In this document: piece by piece, positions 25,201 to 37,772 of the stretch
How positions within the stretch are numbered: position 1 is the first letter of the stretch
Layout of the letters: each line of letters begins with the position of its first letter
Assembly (NCBI GenBank): GCA_949316495.1
Contig: OX439010.1
Coordinates: 14,863,309-14,927,308, forward strand
Direction: 5' to 3'
DNA: 64,000 nt
Source: Amphiduros pacificus
Lineage: Eukaryota > Annelida > Polychaeta > Phyllodocida > Hesionidae
The notes under the pieces: generated by a model
What the model saw: the letters and a program-made list of their open reading frames with translations, nothing else
The model's database searches: none
Told to the model about the DNA's origin: nothing
Made by a program: the position numbers and the translations under genes

Positions 25201-28200
25201 AATAGGCATCAGCCAGAGTCAACTAGGTGAAGGGGGTTAGGTTAGAATGGCTGAAATTAAGCTCTACCTTGATGCCCTTTTTGCACTCTCCAAGAATTGT
25301 CTTTTTAAATATACTGTATTTAGATCGGCAAGAAATTGTACATTTATGACTAGATGTTTATTAGTTTATTGAATATGAGCAGTTAGTTAATCAATTATAA
25401 GAACCCCCTCCCTCCTGTTCAGATATGGGCCTGTTTGATCATCTCATTGTTTTCACTAATTCCACAGAGACATTTGAGGATAGAAACCCCAGAATATTAA
25501 TGAGTGCAGGTTGTTGTTAGTGACTTGTTGGTTCATTACCGCCGCAGTGGAAAGTGGCAATTAAAGTGGCATTGTTTCATAACGAGTGTGGCTATCTCAT
25601 TGATTGGCGGTGCTGACAGACAAAGCTTTATTTGGAGATGCTCATCAACATTTATCTCCCACCGGGCTCCGGCATAAATAGCGTTTATGTAATATACAAT
25701 GGCGGGGCTGGGATCCTCTTGTTGAGGTCAAGCTTGGACACATGGCTCGGGTGTGGCCAGCCCTCCCCCCTGGGAAATACACCATGTCCAACACTTCTAT
25801 CTAATACTACCCCCATTATTCATATCAAAGGTCAAAGCCTCACTCTCCCTATGTCCATATTTGCATGTAACTTGAATCAATATATTTTAGAATATTTTGA
25901 GTTATTTTGAATAACAAGTAGATTCAATGTCAGCCTGTGTGAGGTTTACCATCACCTAAGCAGAATTTTGATCTTTATACTTTTATATTAAATTCAACGG
26001 ATGTTGATTTTAACACCTCCTGTCGGGAGAGCACAGAAGGTCAAGGGTTTTATCCCCATCATTTGACACCTACCACATTATGGCAAGCACTCCGCCCATA
26101 TGGCCACGGCTTTGTCCCCAGCACAAGCCTCTAACATCATTCTATGCCAATTTCAGAGAATTCAGACATTTCCAAGTTTCCCGCAATGATGTGGAGAAGT
26201 CTTTGTGACCTCACATGCTGAACATGGAAAGATAAAACCCTGCAAGCTATCTCCATTCAGTTACTCAGTACCTATCTTTTGCTATCCAAAATTAAAAGTT
26301 AAAAAAAACCAGCTGATTTCTGATTTTTAAAATGTGTTTGTCTGATAATCTGTATTATCTACACAAAGTCATATTTTATGATTCTGAAATAATATTGAAA
26401 ATGTGCGGTAAAAAAAGGGTTAACATTTTGAATATCAGCAGCCATGACGACCAAAGGTGTTTTGTCCTCCCACAGGTGTAAAGCCTTTGATCTCACCTTT
26501 ATTGTTCGTTAAGCAACTCATCACTGTCTGTCCTCGGCTGTTTAACGTGGCCACCTTGCTCATCCATTTCAGTACTTTTCACTCTGATTTCTTTGTGGTT
26601 AGTGTTAATTTCACTTGCTTCAATAATTTTCCAATTAAGCATTCATCACCTCACTGGCCATTCAAACAACGAGTTCACCATGATGATAAATATTTTTCAT
26701 ATCAAAGTTCATTCTCAGCTTTGATGTTGTGAACATTGTACACAGTTGATGATCTTTGTTTCAAAGGCATTATTTCCTTTTGTATACTGTGTATTAGACC
26801 TGTGCTTCAGATGATTTTTATGAAATCCCAAAAAAATGATTAATCAAAACATAACATGCCATGTTTGACAGAGTACTTTTTAAGAAAAAAATGCCATAAA
26901 AAAATTTCAACATTTCTGATGTATTGTTATCACATGATCATCCCTGTGTATTGTTTTCTTGTGGTAAGATCTACTTTAGCAAAGCCCTGTGATCACCAGA
27001 TACAAGTGGTTTCCGGACTGGTATAGATTTCAATAGCTTGGCATGCATTAGTCATTAAGACCAGATATCAAGAATAATTAAGTATATACCACACCCAGCC
27101 AAAAGAATACACATTGGATACCTGATTCAGTTGTTTGCAAAGATTGCCTAAAGTGATGTATGTGAGAAGGTCAATTAAGTTACTCATATATTGCCCGTAG
27201 AGGGCGCTGCTGGGCACAAGGTACTCATTACCTTTGTTGTTTGCAATTGCCACAATGACCCGAGCAATAAAAAACGGGATCAGAACCAGAATAAGAAGAT
27301 TTCAAATGTGATTTGCTTTCAGATATTGGTATGTTAGTACAGCAACATATTTCAAATACAAGAAAGTAATTAAATCTCAGAGAATAAAAGAAATCAAAAT
27401 GTTTCATAAGCAATGTATATTGTTGGTTATGATATTATGTTTGTGCAGCTGGTGCTTTTTGGAGGTATATATATATGTGTGTGTGTGTGTGTTTGATGGG
27501 TATATGTATAGACAGGAGACCAGGTGTGGTTGTCTCTTTCTGTGTCAGGGAGGTCACTCTGCCATAAATCTCACAAGGTCCGTCATACTTAAGTTACTTG
27601 CTTTATCAAAGCGCCACCTGAGAATAACGCATTAGCCGTCTTTCCGTCAAAGACTCTGTGTTGTCTTTTTTGGCGGATCATACATGCATGAATCCGTGGC
27701 CACACAGAGACGTACTGCCGTTGTGATGTCGTATTCCTTGACCTTTGACCCGCAAAGTAGCATCCATATCTCGTGCGGCCATTCCTGACATGCATGAGCT
27801 TCTCAGATCATTCAGGACAGAAAAAATATCTATATTTTTGCTTCCAAGTGACATGAACTATTGTTTTCTTCTTCTCAGATGAATAAAAATGCATTTTGAA
27901 TGCATTTAATTTCTTTTCTTAGTTAAAACAGTATTGAAGCAGGATTGGGGGTTGGGGGGTTAAATTATTTTGCTTTAATAGTGATATCTTAAACCAGCAT
28001 CAGGATGTTTATGATCACCTTGATTTGTTCATCACAACATGTTCCCAGATAATTTTTTATTTTTTTAAACTAAATTGGATGCTATTACATGTATAAATTT
28101 ACTGATTGAATTAGTGTATTTTGATATCCTTAAGTCTTGGCAGATAATTCAGAATTCAGATGAATGAGAGTTTTCTTTTTTTTCTTTTTTTTCCAACAGA

Positions 28201-30862
28201 TGGGTTCAGGAATCTATAGGCTCATATATCTGTCAAAGGGTAATTTGTAAAACGATTATGGCAGAAGCAGAAAATTGTTTTTCACACCCGGAAAGTGAAT
28301 ATAATTGAATTAAATGCTGGCCATTTTGTGGAGGTCCCCATTTCACAAAGTAGAAGTCAGCAGGCATGCTGATTGAAAAATTAAAGCTGTCAAAAAACGG
28401 TAGAGATCAGCACAGCTTCATATGTCAACCTTTAATTAAACTATCCTACCTTAAAATTATAGATCATTTGATGCACGCATCAAGCATTTGGGGAAATTTA
28501 AGAAATTAGCAATTCAATCGTATGATTATGATGATCATTTTTTCCTGGCGAAAGTTAATCTTTCTGCATGTGATAATGAAATTGAACCTATTGTGGATGA
28601 TCATAGGGCAGATGCAGATTTCATCCTTTGATGTTGGACAATGTTGTATATTTCATTGTCAATAATGGGTGGGGAGTGATGGGACCCTCCACGGGGTAAA
28701 AGTGGGGGGTTTAATGAAGGGTGAAAATACCAGGTTTCAATAGATAACAGTGGATGAACAGGTGGGGCTGGATCCGAACAGGTAGGGCTAGGTAAAGCAG
28801 GCAAGGTCATATCAAGTCATCAAGGTCGTGCTGTCAGACTGTAATCTGGATGACCTTTTGAAGGGTGGTCTTGCCCAGAACAAGAGGGGCAGATGTTTAG
28901 GTCGCCTGCACAATGAACTACGACCTTGCCGTGGAAGGGAAAAAGATAACGCATGGCCCAGGCAAATTTTAATCACACGTGACAGCCAAAAACAACAAAA
29001 CTGAATAGATTACAAGAAAAGAGTGATTTTGAAATGAATCGAGATTTGTGAAATGTGACACCACAGCCATATTGGTATTTAAATAAAAGTTGACTTTTGA
29101 CCATTGTTGGCTCATAGCACATCAGATTACCATACAGATGTGCGTATTTTTACAAGCATGAGTTTTGTGAATCATGCAATTTGCAGTTGCATCAGTTTAT
29201 CAAGAGATTTTATCACCTGCAACTGTGCTTTTGCACAATATTTTTTCCATCCAAACAATACCAAAAACATTTTATGGGATCAGCGGATGTCAAAAGTTAA
29301 GAAATTACAAAATGTGCCAAATCAGACATGTTTATTATGATGGCTGCAGTCATTGCATGCTTTCCATTCAAACGTTGGCAGCAAATTGCTTTTGTCTTTT
29401 ACACTGAACTTCATTTTGGTCATGAATGCATTGTGTTAAAAATTTCACAGTGAAGGAGTTCAAACAATCGATGACAAACCCATGGCTTTTTTCCTGTTCA
29501 GGACCTGGTGATTGGTAGGTTATGTGGTTTGCACTGTTGTCAAACTTCTGGTAGCCACAGGCTGTATACAGGAGCCATATATTGTCAATAAATTCGCACA
29601 ATTGTACCAGGTTTTGGTGCTTTTTTTTGCACAGGACTGATTGGAAAATGAATTTTTGATGGCAATTTGTTCTATGAAGGCAGTCATGTGTCTCCAGTTC
29701 ACTGTATGTCAATCAAACACTAAACATTGAACCTGACTACCTTCACAGATCTATGATTTTGTTTGCCCTTCTGGGATATGGCCTTGTTGGAATGATAAAA
29801 TACATATATAGTTTATAGATATATATTTGAATCATGTATTTACAGCACATATCATTCATTTAAACAATTTGTGAAAACATCTTAATATTATTTTTCATTT
29901 ATAAAATATTAGATTACTTGTCACATGAAACAAGGGACTTAAGATATTTAGTTCTGGTATTAAATTACACATTAATCTTAAAAGAATAAAGTGACCAGAT
30001 ATTTTCCAAGGATTTTCTCTATAATAAATGTGAGAGAGTTTTGGCTTACCAAACATGGCATCAGTCAGGTGTCTGAAACAATGGTTACCATGGTAGCAAG
30101 TGGACAATGGCAGTGATTGGAGAAGATAAGTAGGATAAAGGACGAAGATTAAGATCAGCTGCTGATGCTGGTGTATGGTTCTAAGTAACCTGTGCCCATT
30201 AATGCTTTTCTTATAATATTCGCATTGTTTTTGCCATGTGTCATGTATGCTCCTTGGTGGAGCTTCAGCCCTCTCTCTCAATGAGGGATGGACCCTCACA
30301 GCACAAAAAAGGTTCATAAAGGATGGTAACAGTCATGTATGCTCCTGCATGGGTTCTAAAAGGGTTTGTAGCATTATATTGGTAGTCTTGTTATGCTTGA
30401 CTAAATCTATTTACTCACAGAATTCTAGTATACAATTAATTTGAGCAATTCAGAAGTATATATATGGGCTGTTGAGTAGATATGTATGAGTGTGTGGGTC
30501 ATATGAGTGTGTGGGTCGTTTCAGGTCGATGAGTTTGCCAGTGCCATGCCTGATGATAGGAATCTGCCAGGGTGACATATGAATGCTCTGTCACCGATAT
30601 CTAGCAGGGTATTTGCGGTCAGAAATTATCATTTATTCGTGGGCATTGATGCTTGAAACTTGTCACTGAGGCATCATGCTGCTGAATTTGCGGACCAATC
30701 TGACAGAGTAGCATGGCAGTATAATTGGTTAGGACACAATGCTAGGAGCATGGCGGAAGGTGGGGACAGCCATGGTGGTGCTGTGTGGGGTATCATCAGT
30801 AGATTGGCTCGGATAAACTGGAATAATGGACCACAGGCTTCTGATAAAGGGTCAATCCCACC
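22212..30862 (+). other. Presumed long intron, first part
   Basis: AT-rich with scattered short frames and no convincing exon. Simple sequence includes poly-T mixed tracts (24379-24416), a TA/TG run (27466-27492) and a T/C-rich tract before CCAACAG (28175-28199) that resembles an acceptor but leads to a stop within a few codons. An X-box-like GTTACCATGGTAGC lies at 30084-30097. Confidence 0.35.
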
Positions 30863-30865
30863 TGA

Positions 30866-30915
30866 TGCAGGTGTCAAATGATATTTGGACTCTAGGTGTC
30901 AAATGATATTTGGAC
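30866..30915. repeat. 27-bp tandem duplication
   Basis: AGGTGTCAAATGATATTTGG plus ACTC occurs twice in direct succession. A similar 25-base duplication with TTAGTGTTTTTATGAGTGT lies at about 31338-31387. Confidence 0.85.
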
Positions 30916-33900
30916 TCAAGTCACTTGGACTCTGGTATAAATTAGATGTGTTTAAAGCTTGATCCTAGCTTGAGATGGAAAGTTGGGGAAAAGTTTGATT
31001 GTTAGTTTCGTACTGGATGTTTTGGATGAGAAGTCTATTGCATCTGGTGTGATGCAATATCTGAATAGTAGCTCAGAGAATCTTGGAGATTAGGTCACTC
31101 TAAATAGATGCTCTGAAAAAGCATTGAATCAGGTGGCCCTAGCATTCGGTCCTTCAGAATGTCCTTTATGTCATTTCTGTGCTGGTACCAGTATATCAAT
31201 ATGCTTATTGGTGGAATCAATATTCAGAAACACAATATAATGTTATCTTTATACTGTGTAAAGTTGACATATTTTTATTATTATTGATAACTTATTGTCT
31301 TTTTCTATATTAAAATAACAACAGATTTGCTGTGTTCAGGTTAGTGTTTTTATGAGTGTGTTAAGGTTAGTGTTTTTATGAGTGTTATGCTAGAAAGTAG
31401 CAGCCAGGCAGGACCCGGACTTATTAACATCACAGACCTCAGTAAATCCAAAATTGTTCACTTACAATACCACAATTTGTAGGATGAATGTTATGAATAG
31501 CAGGGAAAGTGATCACAGCGATCTCTGCCAAGTTTGCCATTAAATCATGGACAGGCAATAGAAAGTGACGGCAGTCGCTCAATGAAAGCTGCACAGTCGA
31601 TTGCTGAAATATGGTATGGTCTCATGAAATATACACAGGGTTCAGATTAGTTGACTTCTGGAAATAAATGGGGGAAAATCACCATCAATAATAGGTGCAG
31701 TTACGAGGCACATTTGCTCATTCTCAGAAACGTTTTTGTCCAAGGTAATCGTTTCACTGTAATATTAATGATGTTTTTGTTTTAATTGTGACAAGCAAAA
31801 AAGGTTTCTCAAAGCAAACCAAATAGGGTTAACTTTATCAGTTATTTCAGTAAATTTAAATTAATTGAATATTAAGTGATCTAGTTTTTGAAAAATGTCT
31901 ACAAAAATGGTACAGCCCTAAATCAAAATTTGTTTTCAAGTTAAAAAAGGTCAGTTTTGTAGATGGATTTCATAAGGTATTTCATTAAGTGTGATAGTAG
32001 AATTAAGATCTCAGTACATAATGGATACATGATACAGATCTAGTAGAGAACTGAATATGAAGGCGACAACTCAGGTAGATGATTCTCGACTCCTGTTAAA
32101 TTAAATTATCCCAATTACTATCCTTCACTTTATAAGGATGAAGACAAACCCATTAAGATGACGAATATCTTATCAAGATGGAGCTGTCTGAATGAATAGT
32201 TGATGTTGTCCATTAAAGATAGGCCTTGCAATATTGACATAATGTGGTATTGATTACCTGTGATATTGGAACAAATACGTGTTGAAATATACACAAACTT
32301 GTCATATATATTGAAATATACATGCATGCAGCCCAGTGAATGGAGATCTCTCAGGAGGTTTGGAGGAATATTAGCATCCCAGTATTGTCTTAATGTCACG
32401 TCCACCCCCACCCTGCCTCCGCAACCCACACATCACTTACGGTATAAATACATTAAGAGCGTTATTTCATTATTTATATACTTTGTCTGTCAAGCGTGTC
32501 AGTATATCCAATATTTGCTGGATTTCTATCTAGGATTTTGAGGTTAATATTATTTCAAGTCCTCACCTACCCTTGACTGTTATCTCCAGGAGTGGGGTTA
32601 GTGGGAACCTTGCACTAGGTCCATATCAAAGCATGGCAAACACACATATCAGAATTCAAGACTCCCCTTGTCAGCTTCGACAGTTTCCTAGAAGTTTTGA
32701 CACAGATGACCCTTACCAGGGTATAAACACTTCCAGAATGTTTAGGGGTCGGATCACTGGGAGAAGGATTCAGTTTCTCTATTGACTTTTCCTGGATCAG
32801 AATGCATTAGATATTGTTTCATCTCTGTGAAATTAGCGATGGCATGTTAATGTGCAAGGCAATTAAGAACATGTAATTTTCTGCAGCTGTTTTCTTGATT
32901 TTTAAAAATATTTATAGAATGAGTGGACCACATTTGATCAAGAATTGTCTGAGCTTATAAAAGTTATGATCATGATATGCACCAAGAATCTCTCCGAGAA
33001 AATTATTTTAAAAGATTTATATTTACTTACTGAATAATCAGATCCATAAACTTGTTATTGGAGAAGAATTTGTGATATTTAAAAAGAATATTCCAGGTGT
33101 GAGTAAGGATAAGCTTCTTTAAATGGTGGCAAAGGAAAACTAATGAGCTGAGGATGTGGCTTGAATAGAGAACAGATTCTATCCTCATTGGACAGGACTG
33201 ATGGACATTCCCTTTCATAAATCTAATAATATCAATGACCTTTTGACCATGAAATTAACACCTCCATATTGCCTTTCTTTAATAAAAACTGCCCTCCTGT
33301 CCATTACAGAAATGAAGTTTTTAGCCCTGATCATTGCCAAGACGTTTCTGCTTTATTAATGAAGAAATAGGACAGTTTTGTCATCACAGACTCGGGATGA
33401 ATGCATATGATGAATAAGGCTTCTTTGGTCACTGTGAGCCAGACTCGTGGCTCTGAGCTGCATACTGATCTAGCTCGCTATCTCTAAATGGGCTCATCTC
33501 TGCACAAAACAGAATGGAAATATACATCATTCCCTGCACGTCCATTCCTTCAATCATATTTCATGGTGTCGTCACATTACCTTGTTAGTTGAATGGATGG
33601 CTATGGAATGATTTGATAAAGAGACAATGTGTTTGGTACAAGCATGAGCAGTATTATCTTGAATAGCACACAAAGAAAAAAAGGTAGTTTGGCCGAAAAG
33701 AGTATGAGTAAGTTAAGAAAGATATGATTGGTTGATAGAGGGTCGTGTGACCTGTTTGTGCAGGTCGTAGAGTAGATTAAGGGCCGGCGGTGAATAAAGG
33801 GCTTGTCATAATATAACGGATGGGAAGAGAACACGTAGATGTCGTCAATATCAGCCGACCCTACTTTATTGTCAGCATGGCATCATCTTAATTTACTTGA

Positions 33901-35192
33901 TGGAGTCGGATAGAGATGATAGCTTATGACGGCCAAATCAGGAGACAATGGGTGGCACAAGACTGTATTGACTGGTCCCCCATCGTGGCAGAAAACGCCA
34001 GCTGCTTGAGTGCACCGCGCCATGACTGCAAGCTGTGTAATTTGTATGATGTTCACGCTTGGCATTGCATCAGTTGATCTCACCCACTCAGGTGTCAAAT
34101 GGGTGTCGGCGGCAGGACAAAGATCGAAACACACATACTCGTCGCTTCCAAGTCAGATCCTCTCGGGAGTAGGTTCCATTCTGCCACGTCCATCAGTAGG
34201 TGCTAATGATGCTCCTAGCCTTAACCAGACTTGCGTAACTGTCAATTATCTGGGTCCACAATGAGGCTGATGCAGAGACCAAGTGAAAGTGGCAACGCTA
34301 AGGCTGAAAGTGACGAGTGGAATATACCATCCATAGAGTTGAGCTTCTGATCTGAGTCGCTGCTTGAAGTTGTGTGATTTGTTGCTACCTGGTCACTAGG
34401 TGGAGCCACGGGGCTTCCTGTAACCACTGTCAAGATTCTCCTATAAATCTACTATTTACTAAATCGTGCTAAGCCTGGTGTACCACATGGTAAACAAAAA
34501 GATATAAGCCTCATTCCAAGACCAATCAAATAATGAGGTCATGGTGACCTTTGTAGAACTGATAGGGACAGATCAAAAAAAGGGAAAACTAGAAACAACT
34601 AAGACAATCTGAACTTGATATGGGCTGAGATCGCTTTGATCAAGTTAGAGTACATTCAATATCAGTTGTGGTTTTGTTGGGGGAAAATGACAACCATTAT
34701 GATCTGTGCTTTGCATGATTGAGTGAACATGGCGGCCGGTCAGAAGACGACAGAATCATGCGTTCAAAGCTGATCACCCCCCATTATGTTGGTATCAATC
34801 TTCCTAGCTTAAAGGTGTGGGTCATAAAAAACAGTGGTCAGCTGCTGCTGGATGCTTCTGTCGTGATCTTTGCATTTTGATATGCGCATGAGATCTCATG
34901 ATTTCACTGCAATAAAGGGAATTCTCAACATCAAGGGACAACTTCGTTCATTTTCACATTGATTTGGTTACTTTTAAATGTCTAGTTGTAAAATCACCTT
35001 TTTTGGAACACTGAAGGTGAACACAGACTCAGAACCAAACTGTTTAACTTGATGGATAAAAATAATAAGTATATAAATCTGGAGGAATTGATAAAATATC
35101 AAAAAAATAATGTGTATTATATCTGAAGCATATTTTTCACGACAGAAGACAGTTGCATGTGGCAGTTTCCCTGTGATGTTGACTTGGGAAAC
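30916..35192. other. Presumed intronic DNA
   Basis: Apart from the small duplication near 31338-31387 I see no gene, RNA or repeat. Short frames around 34010-34264 lack a domain signature. Confidence 0.35.
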
Positions 35193-36064
35193 ACCCTTAT
35201 TAAACCCTCCCCATATCAGACAGCACCCAAGGAAACACCCTTATTAAACCCTCCCCATATCAGACAGCACCCAAGGAAACACCCTTATTAAACGCTTCCC
35301 ATATCAGACAGCACCCAAGGTAACACCCTTATTAAACACTCACCATATCAGACAGCACCCAAGGTAACACCCTTATTAAACACTCCCCATATCAGACAGC
35401 ACCCAAGGTAACACCCTTATTAAACACTCCCCATATCAGACACTACCCAAGGTAATACCTTTATTAAACACTCCTCATATCAGACAGCACCCAAGGTAAC
35501 ACCTTTATTAAACACTACCCATATCAGACAGTGCCCAAGGTAACACCCTTATTAAACACTCCCCATATCAGACACTACCCAAGGTAACACCCTTATTAAA
35601 CACTCCCCATATCAGACCGCACCCAAGGTAACACCCTTATTAAACACTCCCCATATCAGACAGCACCCAAGGTAACACCTTTATTGAACACTCCCCATAT
35701 CAGACAGCACTCAAGGTAACACCTTTATTAATCACTCCCCATATCAGACAGCACCCAAGGTAACACCTTTATTAAACACTCCCCATATCAGACAACACCC
35801 AAGGTAACACCCTTATTAAACACTCCCCATATCAGACACTACCCAAGGTAACACTCTTATTAAACACTCCCCATATCAGACAGCACCCAAGGTAATACCT
35901 TTATTAAACACTCCCCATATCAGACAGCACCCAAGGTAACACCCTTATTAAACATTCCCCATATCAGACAGCACCCAAGGTAACACCTTTATTAAACACT
36001 TCCCATATCAGACAGCACCCAAGGAAACACCCTTATTAAACATTCCCCATATCAGACAACACCC
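35193..36064. repeat. 44-bp minisatellite, about 20 copies
   Basis: The unit contains ACACCCTTATTAAACACTCC, CCATATCAGACAGCACCC and AAGGTA. It runs for about 870 bases with near-constant length and single-base variants (CCCTT or CCTTT, ACTACCC or GCACCC). The first and last copies share AAGGAAACA rather than AAGGTAACA. Confidence 0.97.
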
Positions 36065-37671
36065 GATAACCTGTCTCCATCTTATTTGCTCTTCTTATGT
36101 GGCAAGGCTCAGCATTAAGAAAGTGAAAAATATCATTCCCACTTTGATGACAGCATAAATTAAAGAGTTCAAGTATTGAATTTTAGATTCCTGTCTTCAT
36201 AATCTTTTCATTTAAATGGAAATCCAAAATGTTATAATATTTATTTTACGTTAGTCTGATCCTTTCCAAAGTTATGTAATAACACAAAATCCCCAAAATA
36301 TGGAAATTTTCCTGATTCTTGAACAGTTAAAAAGTGCAGAACAAAACGCTAACCTTGATGCCCAGAAATCAAGAATAAAGTTTGGCCTGGGTATCATGTT
36401 CTTTTCACCTGGAGACACGCTCTCATCACATGGCATCAATTTCACGTCAGTTTCACCTCCTAGTAATGGCCTGCAGCTTATTATTGCATGATCCCTCTAT
36501 CATCACACAAGAAAGGGACCTGTCATGCTAATTTCAGACCCTTCCCAATTATACTACCCAACCAAATGACTCACCTGACTATTTGTTTGTCAATATTTTG
36601 TCTCCAAGAGATTGAAAGAATCATTTGCTGGGTGCTTTCTCTCAGTTTAATTTCATGATCTTGATGGTGGTATAAAAAAAACGAGATAAAAATAATTTAT
36701 ATTGACTTTTAATCTTTAAAAGAAAAAAAAAATTATCTTGAAGAAAAATATTTTTATCAAAAGACAAAAATATGATAAAGCAGAGAAATGCATTTATTTA
36801 AAGTAATTTAAAATAAAACACGAATGAAAGTCATGTTAGTTAGAATCTGTAAGTTATATTCTTTGAATTAGCACAGTGAAATATTTAGGAATTTTAGACA
36901 CCAAAATTCTCCACCAAAATATCCACCAACATTTATGCATTATGAATATTATATATATTCTTATCAGTCAATCATGATATGTATATATTATGAGACTTAT
37001 ATGTGAAAGCACTTGGCCATATCCAGCTTGCATGCGAGATAACCCCACCATTCTATAGACTATCAGACATAAGTTGAGAGAGCTGAAAACTACCTTCCTA
37101 TTTTTCTATATATAGAATGAAGGCATTCGACTATGGTAGCATAATGCATTTGAGTTGACACTGGGGACGTATGATTGTTGTATGTTTGATGTTGTGACTC
37201 CCAGGTGTGTACATCTGTCCTTGGGATGTTGATTAGATATTAAATATACATGATCCCTGATTGACATGTTTGACAAGATGACATGTTTAATTTGCCATCA
37301 AAGAATTAGCATTAAATTCTTATCAATAATATAATGTGAGAATATTACTGTTAATTTATTTTTTTATTATTTTTTTTTTTTTCTGGCTAGTGGATAGAGA
37401 TAGTTTATAATCTGCATTAAGATCTCTACCCCCAACATTTATTAAGCTTGATATATTTATTTTTGTGATTTATTTATTTATTTTTAAGGAGATACAAAAT
37501 GGTGCAATATCAAACTAAAGGTAATGATGTCACAATGATGATAATTAACAATTTAGTTATCACAATCTATCACAATTTTGAAGTTTTCTTTCATTTTTAA
37601 AGATTCTCTCATTAGCATTTCTGGGAAGGAATATGGTAAATATAGTGTTATTGACTGTACTCTCCCAGAGG
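36065..37671. other. AT-rich presumed intronic DNA
   Basis: No feature recognised apart from A- or T-rich runs near 36720 and 37365. Confidence 0.4.
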
Positions 37672-37772
37672 GTGTTGTCAGAGTCCCCTGGGGAGAGACG
37701 GAGTACTATGTGAGTGTTACCTGGATGCCCAGGGTGAGTGTCTATGCCTTACCCAGGGGACTCTGATGATAC
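37672..37772 (+). ncRNA. Long-stem hairpin, possible structured RNA or foldback remnant
   Basis: TCAGAGTCCCCTGGG (37678-37692) and CCCAGGGGACTCTGA (37752-37766) are perfect 15-base inverted copies. Allowing G-U pairs, six further outer pairs form between 37672-37677 and 37767-37772, giving a 21-pair stem around a 59-base loop. The loop has its own small hairpin, CCTGG and CCAGG. The G-U pairing would favour an RNA transcribed from the + strand. It could equally be a remnant of a small inverted-repeat transposon. A 62-codon frame covers it but has no signature. Confidence 0.3.

Noticed and set aside
28175-28240. Exon after the T/C-rich tract and CCAACAG
   Set aside because: In the phase required by the 22.1-kb exon it reaches a stop after a few codons, and there is no nearby polyadenylation signal.
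35193-36064. CRISPR array
   Set aside because: Repeats are head to tail with no unique spacers, there are no cas genes and the context is eukaryotic. The same applies to the other arrays.
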